From the NCBI RefSeq assembly GCF_003248605.1, contig NZ_QFPF01000024.1:1-26016 (forward strand): a stretch of 26,016 nt of DNA. The letters are read 5' to 3'. The stretch comes from Microbacterium sp. Lineage in GTDB: Bacteria > Actinomycetota > Actinomycetes > Actinomycetales > Microbacteriaceae. The position numbers and the translations under genes are program-made. The notes under the pieces were generated by a model. The model ran no database searches. It was not told the DNA's origin and worked only from the letters and a program-made list of their open reading frames with translations. Numbering within the stretch: the first letter of the stretch is position 1; the number at the start of each line of letters is the position of its first letter. Below, one piece after another: positions 1-6,965 of this stretch.

Positions 1-145
<145 letters not shown>

Positions 146-161
146 GCCGACTGCAGGACCC

Positions 162-191
162 GAGGGGCCCGAGCTTCCGCTCGGGCCCCTC
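162..191 (+). terminator. Hairpin terminator after the partial gene
   Basis: GAGGGGCCCGAGC (162-174) pairs perfectly with GCTCGGGCCCCTC (179-191) around a TTCC tetraloop, a 13-bp stem. There is no U-tract, which is common for terminators in high-GC actinobacteria. It lies between the upstream stop and the PadR gene. Confidence 0.7.
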
Positions 192-234
192 GCACCATTG
201 ATAGCCTCACTCTGAGCATGACGACGGGAACCAG

Positions 235-819
235 ATGAGCCTGCGATACGCGCTACTCGCGCTCCTTCGGGTGGGACCCTTGTCGGGCTACGACCTGCAG
301 AAGCAGTTCACGCAGTCCGTCGGCCACGTCTGGCACGCCCCCGACTCGCAGATCTACCCCGAGCTTCGCAAGATGGAGAATGAAGGCCTGATCGAGGGTG
401 AGGAGCAGCCCCGCGGTGAGCGCGGGACCCGCAAGGTCTACCACGTCACACCCGCCGGCGAAGAGGCCTTCCTCGCTTGGATGCAGTCACCGCTGGACTA
501 CTCGCGCGTACGGGATCCTGCGCACCTGCGGGCGGCCTACCTCGAGACCACGACGCCCGAGGCGGCGCGCGCGTTCCTGCGTTCCCACATCGCGCAGTGG
601 GAGCGGGAGCTCGAGCAGTGGGAGGGCGAGCTGCGACACATCGCGGCTCTGTCCAACCCGATGCTCGTACGACGACTGGCCGCGACCCCTGCCGCCGAAC
701 ATGAGCGCACCATCGCGTGGAAGCGGTTCACCTACGAGGGCCTCGTCGATCGCGCCCGCGCCGAGATCGCCTGGGCGCTGCGGGGGCTCGCCCTGGTCGA
801 CGAGCTCGAGCGTCAGTAG
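235..819 (+). CDS. PadR-family transcriptional regulator
   Basis: A 194-residue DNA-binding regulator. The N-terminal winged-helix PadR domain covers about residues 1-80: MSLRYALLALL, then LSGYDLQKQF, the QIYPELRKMENEGLI recognition region, and the wing ending in KVYHVTPAGEEAF. A Vir_act_alpha_C-type helical dimerisation domain follows (about 90-190, rich in Glu, Arg and Trp). PadR proteins are usually repressors answering small aromatic or toxic compounds and often control a neighbouring exporter or enzyme; the ligand cannot be read here. A possible -10 TAGCCT lies at 202-207 and the Shine-Dalgarno is weak (GGGAA). The stop codon overlaps the end of the convergent beta-lactamase-like gene: the two reading frames share 7 bp (813-819). 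The target is not evident. Confidence 0.9.
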   Translation: MSLRYALLALLRVGPLSGYDLQKQFTQSVGHVWHAPDSQIYPELRKMENEGLIEGEEQPRGERGTRKVYHVTPAGEEAFLAWMQSPLDYSRVRDPAHLRAAYLETTTPEAARAFLRSHIAQWERELEQWEGELRHIAALSNPMLVRRLAATPAAEHERTIAWKRFTYEGLVDRARAEIAWALRGLALVDELERQ

Positions 820-1733
820 ACGTACTCCATCAGGTCGATGCCGAGCGTGCGGAACGCCTCGTGCGCGCGCAGTCGATGCACGATCGACAGGTCGTCGAAG
901 CACACGATGAGCGCGTAGGCCAGGCCCGCACGTGGACCGGCGAGCACGCCCGCCTCGGCGCGCACACCCGCGTCGCGCCCCGTCTTGTTGATGAAGAGCA
1001 GGCCGTGGTCGTCGTCGTCGTGGGCGAAGGGGTCGAGACCGGTGGCCGAGGCGGCGAGCGAGAGGTCGTGGTTGAGGCTGAGCCACTCCGCGACCTGCGC
1101 GCTGACCGACGCGTTCACGAGTGTGGTGTTCACGAGCGCGGCGAACACCTGGGCGAGCTCGCGGGCCGAACCGAGCGCGAAGTGCGGAGCATCGTCGGGA
1201 CCCCGCGCATCACGCAGGCGGTCGAGCAGCGCGACACGCTCGAGTCCGAGGGAGTCGATCCGCGCATGCACGGCGTCGATGCCGACACGATCGAGCAGCA
1301 GGTTGGAGGCGAGAGCGTCGCCCGACGCGGCGACCAGCACCGCGAGATCCGCCAGCGGCAGTGCCGGCGCCTTGAGGTGGCGCCAGATGCCGGGGCCGCC
1401 GACCTCCTCGACGCGCGAACGCTCGACGATCTCGAGCGGGTCGAGGGTGCCCGCATCGAAGCCGGCCGCGACCTCGATCAGCAGCGGGACGGCGCCGAGC
1501 CCTCCGACGGGGTGGGTGATGTGATCGTCGCCCGCCATGGCGACCGTGCCTCGGTCGAGGTCGACCACGTGCACCGAGACCCGCACCCCCGAAGCGGCGA
1601 GCGCCTCGAGCGCCCGCATGGTCGAGGAGAACGAGCGCCTCCCCGCGGCGGCACGTCGCGACGTGCGACGACTGCCGCGGCGCGTGGCGCGCTGAGGTGA
1701 GGTATCGCGGATCGGCTCAGGGGGCGTGCCCAC
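813..1733 (-). CDS. Class A beta-lactamase-fold protein, probably catalytically inactive
   Basis: A 306-residue protein resembling class A beta-lactamase / serine hydrolase family proteins. The C-terminal KTG box is intact (N249-K250-T251-G252) and is followed by the usual strand GVLAGPRAGLAYALIV. The nucleophile motif is not: at the expected PxxSxxK site the protein reads P75-V-G-G78-L-G-A81-V-P, so Ser becomes Gly and Lys becomes Ala. The SDN loop reads G138-D-A140 before ASNLLL. It therefore keeps the fold but should not hydrolyse beta-lactams. GTG 1731-1733 is chosen as the start because GGAAGGA lies 8 nt upstream, although the first 38 residues are Arg/Ser rich and ATG 1617-1619 is an alternative. 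There is no clear signal peptide. Function unknown; a binding or structural role is possible. Confidence 0.8.
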   Translation of the reverse strand: MGTPPEPIRDTSPQRATRRGSRRTSRRAAAGRRSFSSTMRALEALAASGVRVSVHVVDLDRGTVAMAGDDHITHPVGGLGAVPLLIEVAAGFDAGTLDPLEIVERSRVEEVGGPGIWRHLKAPALPLADLAVLVAASGDALASNLLLDRVGIDAVHARIDSLGLERVALLDRLRDARGPDDAPHFALGSARELAQVFAALVNTTLVNASVSAQVAEWLSLNHDLSLAASATGLDPFAHDDDDHGLLFINKTGRDAGVRAEAGVLAGPRAGLAYALIVCFDDLSIVHRLRAHEAFRTLGIDLMEYVY

Positions 1734-1848
1734 GAACGGTGTCCTTCCCTAGAGGAGCGGTTCGAGCTGTGCGAGGTGCGGTGGTGCAGATATTCGGTTG
1801 TCGGGGTGCCCGGCACCGCGCCCCCAGGCGCGCGACGCGGGCGGAAGG

Positions 1849-3810
1849 TCACCAGATGGTGACGCGCTCACTCTCCGCGAGCCAGAGCTCGTCGCCCTCG
1901 TTGACGTCGAAGGCCTCGTAGAACACGTCGATGTTGCGCACGATCTGATTGCACCGGAACTCGTTCGGCGAGTGCGGATCGATCGTCAGCAGGCGGATGG
2001 TCTCGGCATCCCGACCCTTCTGCTGCCAGATCTGCCCCCACGACAGGATGAGGCGCTGGATGCCGGTGAACCCGTCGATAACCGGCGCGTCGGCATCGCC
2101 CAGCGAGAGCTCGTACGCCTTGAGCGCGATGCCGAGTCCGCCGAGATCGCCGATGTTCTCGCCGATCGTCAGCGCGCCGTTGACGTGATGCTCGGGCAGG
2201 CCCCGGGGGGAGAGCGCGTCGTACTGCGCGATGAGGTTCTTCGTGCGCTGCTCGAAAGCCTCCCGGTCACGCTCGGTCCACCAGTCCTGCAGGCGCCCGT
2301 CGCCGTCGAAACGGCTCCCCTGATCGTCGAAGCCGTGCCCGATCTCATGACCGATCACCGCGCCGATGCCGCCGTAGTTGGCCGCGGCATCCCGTTCGGC
2401 GTCGAAGAAGGGGTACTGCAGGATCGCGGCGGGGAAGACGATCTCGTTCATGAGCGGGTTGTAGTAGGCGTTGACCGTCTGCGGAGTCATGTACCACTCG
2501 TCGCGGTCGATCGGCCCGCCGACCTTGCCCAGCTGCCGATCGTGCTCGGCCACGTGGGCGCGGCGCACGTTGCCGACGAGGTCGGCGGGGTCGATCTCGA
2601 GCGCGGCGTAGTCTCGCCACTTCGCCGGGTAGCCGATCTTCGGGGTGAACCTGGCGAGCTTGTCGAGCGCTCGTTCGCGGGTCTCGGGGCTCATCCAGGG
2701 CAGCGTCTGGATGCTCCGGCGATACGCCTCGATGAGGTTCGCGACGAGGTCGTCCATCGCCTCCTTCGCCGCGGGCGGGAAGTGGCGTTCGACGTAGACC
2801 TTGCCGATCGCCTCGCCGAGCGCCGCCTCGGCCAGGCCCACGCCGCGCTTCCACCGCTCCCGGTTGACGGGGACCCCGGTCAGCTGCGTGCCGTAGAACG
2901 CGAAGTTCTCCTCGACGAAGTCATCCGAGAGGAAGGCCGCGGCCCCGTGCACGATCTTGAAGCGCAGCCACGCCTTCCACTCATCGAGTCGCTCCGCGAC
3001 GAGCAGCGCGCCGAGACCTTCGACGAAGCTCGGCTGCGACACGACGATCTCGGCGAAGGCGCTCTCGTGCTCGGGCGCCACGGCGGCGAGCCACGGTGCG
3101 AGGTCGGCGCCGGCGAGGGCCTGCAGCTCGTCCCACGTCACGAGGTTGTAGGTGGCCACGGCGTCACGGCTGCGCACGTTGTCCCAGTGGTGGGTGGCGA
3201 GCTCGGTCTCGATGGCGAAGACGCGATCGGCCTCGGCCGCGGTGTCGTCGACACCCGCGAGCGCGAACATCTTCTCGATGTGCGCACGGTAGGCACCGCG
3301 CAGCTCCTCGAAGTTCGGCAGACGGTAGTAGCTCTCATCGGGCAGCGAGAGACCGCCCTGGATGATCGCCGGGACGTACCGCTCGGGGTTTCCGGGGTCG
3401 GGCTCGACGTACAGCCCGAACAGGCCGCCGACACCGCTGCGCTCGAGGTCGCCGACCGCCCGGAGCAGGCTCGGGATGCTGTCGATCCCCTCGACCCGCG
3501 CCAGCTGCGCGGCGATCGGCTCGGCGCCCCGCTCGGCGATGCGGTCGGTGTCCATGAAGCTCGTGAACAGGTCGCCGATCTTGCGCGCCTCGGATCCGGG
3601 CTCCGCCTGCTGCGACTCCACGACGATCTCGCGGACGTGCTTCTCGGCCTGCTCGGCGAGGAGATGGAACGATCCCCAGCGCGCCTTGTCGTCGGGGATC
3701 TCGGTTCTCTCGATCCAGGCGCCGTTGACGTGGCGGTAGAGGTCGTCCTGGGGTCGGATCTCGGGGCTCAGGTCATCGAGCGCGAGACCGGAGCGAAGAG
3801 CGTCGGTCAT
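1849..3810 (-). CDS. M13-family zinc metalloendopeptidase (neprilysin/PepO-like)
   Basis: A 653-residue zinc endopeptidase of the neprilysin family, comparable in size to mycobacterial Zmp1 and bacterial PepO. The large N-terminal M13 domain begins DDLYRHVNGAWIERTEIP (about 22-40). The substrate-binding NAYYNP is at 447-452, the zinc motif HEIGH at 488-492, and the third ligand in ENIGD at 551-555. Next come the family's SWGQIW (590-595) and DPHSPNEFR (611-619), and the C-terminus ends in Trp as is typical. No signal peptide or membrane anchor is visible, so it is cytoplasmic or exported by a non-classical route. The frame stays open upstream to 3897, but ATG 3808-3810 fits homologues and has a -10-like TATCCT 7 nt upstream. 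Confidence 0.95.
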   Translation of the reverse strand: MTDALRSGLALDDLSPEIRPQDDLYRHVNGAWIERTEIPDDKARWGSFHLLAEQAEKHVREIVVESQQAEPGSEARKIGDLFTSFMDTDRIAERGAEPIAAQLARVEGIDSIPSLLRAVGDLERSGVGGLFGLYVEPDPGNPERYVPAIIQGGLSLPDESYYRLPNFEELRGAYRAHIEKMFALAGVDDTAAEADRVFAIETELATHHWDNVRSRDAVATYNLVTWDELQALAGADLAPWLAAVAPEHESAFAEIVVSQPSFVEGLGALLVAERLDEWKAWLRFKIVHGAAAFLSDDFVEENFAFYGTQLTGVPVNRERWKRGVGLAEAALGEAIGKVYVERHFPPAAKEAMDDLVANLIEAYRRSIQTLPWMSPETRERALDKLARFTPKIGYPAKWRDYAALEIDPADLVGNVRRAHVAEHDRQLGKVGGPIDRDEWYMTPQTVNAYYNPLMNEIVFPAAILQYPFFDAERDAAANYGGIGAVIGHEIGHGFDDQGSRFDGDGRLQDWWTERDREAFEQRTKNLIAQYDALSPRGLPEHHVNGALTIGENIGDLGGLGIALKAYELSLGDADAPVIDGFTGIQRLILSWGQIWQQKGRDAETIRLLTIDPHSPNEFRCNQIVRNIDVFYEAFDVNEGDELWLAESERVTIW

Positions 3811-3817
3811 GCTGTCC

Positions 3818-3823
3818 AGGATA
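3818..3823 (-). promoter_or_regulatory. -10 box TATCCT of a probable leaderless promoter for the M13 peptidase
   Basis: On the minus strand TATCCT lies 7 nt before ATG 3808-3810, so transcription should begin at or next to the start codon. No Shine-Dalgarno precedes this ATG. The same layout recurs at many genes in the window. Confidence 0.5.
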
Positions 3824-3893
3824 GGCCGACCCCCGCGGCTCGCCCGCGCCGCGCGGGTGAACGCATAGTGACGTCCCAGGCGCGGGCTCGCCC

Positions 3894-4355
3894 TCACCCG
3901 CGGCCGACGGCGTCGGCATAGTCATCGGGCGACAGCATCCGCACGCCCTCGTCGTGCAGCACGAACTGCCCGCGCAGGTGCACCTCGCTCTCGCGGCAGA
4001 CCTGCGCCATCGCCCGCGCCCACGTGCGTTCGTCGACCCCGAAGCGCGAGGGGCCGACGCGCTCCCACACCAGCACGACGCTCGCCGCGCCCGTCGCCTC
4101 GACGATGTAGCGCAGGCGGTGCCCGAGGTCGCGGGCGAAGGCGAGGTCTGCGGTGCTCGGACTCTCGCTGGGATGCGGCGGGTAGTCATCACACGGCATC
4201 AGCGGATCGATGAGGCGTCCATCGGCGTCGAGGAAGATCAGCCACAGCTGCCGGGGGTTGATGGCGTGCTGCAGCAGGAGGCCGAGCACCTCGTCGAGGT
4301 CGTCGTCACGGGTCAGGATGCGGTCGCGGGCGAGTCGGTGATCGATGTCTGTCAT
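3894..4355 (-). CDS. Hypothetical protein, 153 residues
   Basis: An acidic, soluble 153-residue protein that I cannot assign to a named family. Visible features are the opening MTDIDHRLARDRILTRDDDLDEVLGLLLQHAI, a hydrophobic strand followed by Asp (QLWLIFLDADGRLIDPLMP), and a second beta-alpha unit (AASVVLVWERVGPSRFGVDE, then WARAMAQVCRESEVHLRGQFVLHDEGVRML). This alternation suggests a small alpha/beta fold. No catalytic motif, signal peptide or membrane segment is seen. It points the same way as the M13 peptidase, 83 bp upstream of it, but the peptidase has its own -10 box, so co-transcription is uncertain. GATGCT lies 6 nt before the ATG, a weak -10. Confidence 0.7.
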   Translation of the reverse strand: MTDIDHRLARDRILTRDDDLDEVLGLLLQHAINPRQLWLIFLDADGRLIDPLMPCDDYPPHPSESPSTADLAFARDLGHRLRYIVEATGAASVVLVWERVGPSRFGVDERTWARAMAQVCRESEVHLRGQFVLHDEGVRMLSPDDYADAVGRG

Positions 4356-4460
4356 GCGCCCAGCATCCCGAGCCGTGCGGTCGCGGCCGGACCCTGCCCG
4401 GGGTTTCGTGCAGAGCAGGCGGAGGCGCGCGGCTGGGGAGGAGCGACCGCCCGGCGGCGA

Positions 4461-4553
4461 CGTTCACCATCCCCGCCCTTGCTCCGCTCTCGCTCCGCTG
4501 TCGCGACATGCGGGTGCGCCGCCGCGACACCCGCAACATGCGACAGGTGAACG
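4461..4553. repeat. Nested imperfect palindrome (REP-like) between divergent genes
   Basis: CGTTCACC (4461-4468) is inverted as GGTGAACG (4546-4553). Inside, the arm 4498-4516 (CTGTCGC, 5 nt, GCGGGTG) faces 4528-4546 (CACCCGC, 5 nt, GCGACAG) around an 11-nt loop. It lies in the 283-bp gap between the hypothetical and the MATE gene, where nothing else but the MATE promoter is visible. It resembles an intergenic REP-type element rather than a protein operator. Confidence 0.5.
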
Positions 4554-4626
4554 ACCCGGCCGGACGCCGCACCACGCACGGCGACGGGATGCCGGGGCTC
4601 GATCCCACCCCCGGCCCTACGGCTTC

Positions 4627-4632
4627 TAGGCT
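4627..4632 (+). promoter_or_regulatory. -10 box TAGGCT, probable leaderless promoter of the MATE gene
   Basis: TAGGCT is followed by 6 nt and then GTG 4639. Position and sequence match the TANNNT-N6 pattern upstream of other genes here. No clear -35 is seen. Confidence 0.55.
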
Positions 4633-4638
4633 CGAGGG

Positions 4639-5973
4639 GTGACGAGCACGAGCGAGGGACGGCGGCTGAACCGCAGCATCCTGCGCCTGGCCGTGCCGGC
4701 GCTCGGCGCCCTCGTCGCCGAGCCGCTGTTCCTCATCACCGACTCGGCGCTCGTCGGACATCTGGGCGTCGACCCGCTCGCGGGCCTGGGCATCGCCTCG
4801 GCGGTGCTGCAGACGATCGTCGGCCTGATGGTGTTCCTCGCGTACTCCACGACGCCCGCCGTCGCGCGCCGTCTGGGCTCCGGCGACCCGAGCCGCGCGG
4901 TCTCGGTCGGCATCGACGGCATGTGGCTCGCACTCGGCGTCGGCGCGGTGCTCGCGCTGCTCGGGTGGCTCGCGACGCCCTGGCTCGTGGGGGCGTTCGG
5001 TCCCACGCCCGAGGTCGCCGCGCAGGCCGAGACGTACCTCGGCCTGTCGATGGGAGGCCTCCCCGCGATGCTCATCGTCTTCGCGGGGACCGGCCTACTG
5101 CGCGGCATGCAGAACACCCTCACGCCGCTGTGGATCGCCGGGCTCGGCTTCGCGGCCAACGCCGGCCTGAACTGGCTGCTCATCTACGGCTTCGGCTGGG
5201 GTATCGCGGGCTCGGCGATCGGAACTGTGCTCGCACAGTGGGGCATGGTGCTGGCCTACGTCATCGTGATCGGCCGACTTGCGCGCCGGCATGACGCCTC
5301 GGTACGCCCGCAGCGCGACGGCGTGCGCGGATCGGCGCGGTCGGGGGGCTGGCTGTTCCTGCGCACCGTAAGCCTGCGCGCGGCCCTGCTGCTCACCGTC
5401 GCCGCCGCGACCCGGATGGGGCCCGAGGAGCTCGCCGGATACCAGGTCGTCTTCACCATCTTCTCGGCCGCCGCCTTCGCGCTCGATGCGCTCGCGATCG
5501 CGGCGCAGGCGCTCGTCGGCAAAGGCCTCGGCGCCGGCGACGTGCCGCAGGTGCGCCGCGTGCTCGCGCGCACCCTGGGGTGGGGCGCGTGGTTCGGCGT
5601 GATAATCGGGGCGGTGATCGCCGTCTTCTCCCCGGTCATCGGCCTGCTGTTCGCGGGCTCGGAGTTCCTCGCCGCGCTCATCCTTCCCGCGCTCATCGTG
5701 CTCGCGATCGCGCAGCCCGTGAGCGGCCTGGTCTTCGTGCTCGACGGTGTGCTCATCGGCGCGGGCGATGCCAAATACCTCGCCTATGCGGGAATCGCCA
5801 ACCTTGTGCTGTTCCTCCCGGCGCTGGGCATCGTCGCCCTCACCGGGATCGACGGCGCCGCGGGCCTCGCGTGGCTCGCCGGCACGTTCTTCGTCGTCTA
5901 CATGTGCGCCCGGCTGCTCACCCTCGGGTACCGCGTGCGCGGCACACACTGGCTGCGGGTCGGCGCCGCCTGA
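4639..5973 (+). CDS. MATE-family (DinF-like) efflux transporter
   Basis: A 444-residue polytopic inner-membrane protein, the usual length for MATE antiporters, with about 12 hydrophobic segments in two similar halves. Family features include LRLAVPALGALVAEPLFLI followed by TDSALVGHLGVDPLAGLG in the first half (about residues 16-50), and LAGYQVVFTIFSAAAFALDALAIAAQALVG in the second (about 265-295). MATE proteins export cationic drugs or metabolites in exchange for H+ or Na+; the DinF-like subgroup is the closest match by feel. Substrate cannot be inferred. GTG 4639 is taken as the start because TAGGCT sits 6 nt upstream. The gene is monocistronic, ends with a hairpin, and converges on the TrmH gene. 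Confidence 0.92.
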   Translation: MTSTSEGRRLNRSILRLAVPALGALVAEPLFLITDSALVGHLGVDPLAGLGIASAVLQTIVGLMVFLAYSTTPAVARRLGSGDPSRAVSVGIDGMWLALGVGAVLALLGWLATPWLVGAFGPTPEVAAQAETYLGLSMGGLPAMLIVFAGTGLLRGMQNTLTPLWIAGLGFAANAGLNWLLIYGFGWGIAGSAIGTVLAQWGMVLAYVIVIGRLARRHDASVRPQRDGVRGSARSGGWLFLRTVSLRAALLLTVAAATRMGPEELAGYQVVFTIFSAAAFALDALAIAAQALVGKGLGAGDVPQVRRVLARTLGWGAWFGVIIGAVIAVFSPVIGLLFAGSEFLAALILPALIVLAIAQPVSGLVFVLDGVLIGAGDAKYLAYAGIANLVLFLPALGIVALTGIDGAAGLAWLAGTFFVVYMCARLLTLGYRVRGTHWLRVGAA

Positions 5974-5984
5974 CGGCACGCGCG

Positions 5985-6008
5985 GTGCGGATGGGGCGAC
6001 ATCCGCAC
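5985..6008 (+). terminator. Hairpin terminator after the MATE gene
   Basis: GTGCGGATG (5985-5993) pairs perfectly with CATCCGCAC (6000-6008) around the loop GGGCGA. It begins 11 bp after the MATE stop, in the gap between convergent genes, and could act on both strands. No U-tract. Confidence 0.6.
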
Positions 6009-6114
6009 GACCCGGTCTCGCCCCGACACCTCACGGGCCCCACCCGCACACTCCCGCACCAGGACTCGTGCAGATGTCACCTCATGCGGCGCGCATCGCC
6101 CCGTACGCGCCGTC

Positions 6115-6792
6115 TCACGCGTGCCGGCGGCACCATTCGTACATGACGACGGCCGCCGCCGCGCTCGCGTTGATCGAGCGGGTCGACCCGTACTGGGTGA
6201 TCTCCACGACCCCGGATGCTGCCGACACGGCCTCCACCGAAAGCCCCGGGCCCTCCTGTCCGAACAGCAGCACGCACCGCCGCGGCAGGTCCGCACGGTC
6301 GACGGGCACGGCGCCGGGGACGTTGTCGATCGCGAGGATCGGCAGGTCGTGGGACCGCGCCCACGCGGTGAAGGTCGCGACGTCCTCGTGATGCATGACG
6401 TGCTGGTATCGGTCCGTGACCATCGCGCCCCGGCGATTCCAGCGACGACGACCGATGATGTGCACCGTGTCGGCGAGGAAGGCATTGGCGCTGCGCACGA
6501 TCGACCCGATGTTCATGTCGTGCTGCCAGTTCTCGATCGCGACGTGGAAGCCGTGCCGGCGGGTGTCGAGGTCCGCGACGATCGCGTCCATCGACCAGTA
6601 GCGATAGCGGTCGATCACGTTGCGCCGGTCGCCCTCGGCGAGCAGCGCACGCTCGAAGCGCGGGTCGTCCGGCCACTCGTCGGGGGTGCCCGGCCAGGGG
6701 CCCACGCCGACGGGCAGCTCCGGTTCGGGCGAGGCGCCGCGCACGGGGTCGGGCGTCGGCGCGGGATCGGTCTCGGGGGCGGTCTCGGTCAC
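6115..6792 (-). CDS. TrmH/SpoU-family RNA 2'-O-methyltransferase
   Basis: A 225-residue SPOUT-class methyltransferase expected to transfer a methyl group from SAM to a ribose 2'-OH in tRNA or rRNA. All three SpoU motifs are present: motif 1 NIGSIVRSANAF (94-105), motif 2 LLFGQEGPGLS (175-185), and motif 3 VEITQYGSTRSINAS followed by AAAAVVMYEW (196-220), which form the knotted SAM site. The first 40 residues are Pro/Glu/Asp rich and probably disordered. GTG 6790-6792 is the start, since TACGCT lies 6 nt upstream and suggests a leaderless transcript. The exact target nucleotide cannot be told. The gene is divergent from mntH. Confidence 0.92.
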   Translation of the reverse strand: MTETAPETDPAPTPDPVRGASPEPELPVGVGPWPGTPDEWPDDPRFERALLAEGDRRNVIDRYRYWSMDAIVADLDTRRHGFHVAIENWQHDMNIGSIVRSANAFLADTVHIIGRRRWNRRGAMVTDRYQHVMHHEDVATFTAWARSHDLPILAIDNVPGAVPVDRADLPRRCVLLFGQEGPGLSVEAVSAASGVVEITQYGSTRSINASAAAAVVMYEWCRRHA

Positions 6793-6798
6793 CGGGTC

Positions 6799-6804
6799 AG
6801 CGTA
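6799..6804 (-). promoter_or_regulatory. -10 box TACGCT, probable leaderless promoter of the TrmH gene
   Basis: On the minus strand TACGCT is followed by 6 nt and GTG 6790-6792. No Shine-Dalgarno is present. Confidence 0.5.
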
Positions 6805-6813
6805 TCCGGGGGC

Positions 6814-6899
6814 TCCGGGTGTTGAGCGGGCGCAGCGAGACGAAAGGCCCCGAACACCACGTTTCGTCTCGTTGCGGCGCTCCTCGCTCAGCGCCCGGA
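6814..6899. repeat. Imperfect inverted repeat between the TrmH gene and mntH
   Basis: The left arm 6814-6845 and right arm 6862-6899 are imperfect reverse complements. The best core is GCAGCGAGACGAAA (6832-6845) against TTTCGTCTCGTTGC (6862-6875), with one G-T mismatch. The element fills most of the gap between the divergent genes and is distinct from the TTTCGG repeats at the mntH promoter. It looks like an intergenic REP-type element. Confidence 0.5.
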
Positions 6900-6912
6900 C
6901 GCAACGCGGGTA

Positions 6913-6928
6913 TTTCGGTCAGCCGAAA
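6913..6928. promoter_or_regulatory. Operator-like inverted repeat 1 upstream of mntH
   Basis: TTTCGG-TCAG-CCGAAA, a perfect 6-4-6 inverted repeat followed by GATT. It lies just upstream of the putative -35 (6932-6937). Its centre is 28 bp from repeat 2, between two and three helical turns. Probable MntR (DtxR-family) site; the assignment rests on position and on the mntR gene downstream. Confidence 0.65.
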
Positions 6929-6931
6929 GAT

Positions 6932-6960
6932 TTGGTACGGTTTCGGCGTGCCGAAAGATT
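6932..6960 (+). promoter_or_regulatory. Candidate mntH promoter
   Basis: TTGGTA (6932-6937), a 17-nt spacer, then AAGATT (6955-6960), placing the start of transcription at about ATG 6966-6968. The -10 is weak (A, A and T match TATAAT). Operator repeat 2 fills the spacer, a classic repressor position. Confidence 0.45.
6941..6956. promoter_or_regulatory. Operator-like inverted repeat 2 in the mntH promoter spacer
   Basis: TTTCGG-CGTG-CCGAAA followed by GATT, matching repeat 1 in both arms and in the trailing GATT; only the 4-nt centre differs. It overlaps an upstream in-frame GTG (6948-6950), which argues that the operator rather than that codon is functional here. Confidence 0.65.
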
Positions 6961-6965
6961 CAGGG

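Noticed and set aside
717..1700. 327-codon plus-strand frame over the beta-lactamase-like gene
   Set aside because: Antisense shadow; the Val/Glu/Arg-rich sequence has no fold-like pattern, whereas the opposite strand has a KTG box.
813..1733. Calling the KTG-containing protein an antibiotic-resistance beta-lactamase
   Set aside because: The catalytic Ser and Lys are replaced by Gly and Ala at the aligned SxxK site.
1798..3921. 707-codon plus-strand open frame over the M13 peptidase gene
   Set aside because: It is the antisense shadow of a gene whose zinc motifs are unmistakable; long shadows are expected at 70% GC.
6819..6965. N-terminal extension of MntH, including GTG 6948
   Set aside because: The segment covers a palindrome and the two operator repeats, lacks a ribosome site, and adds 49 residues absent from Nramp proteins.
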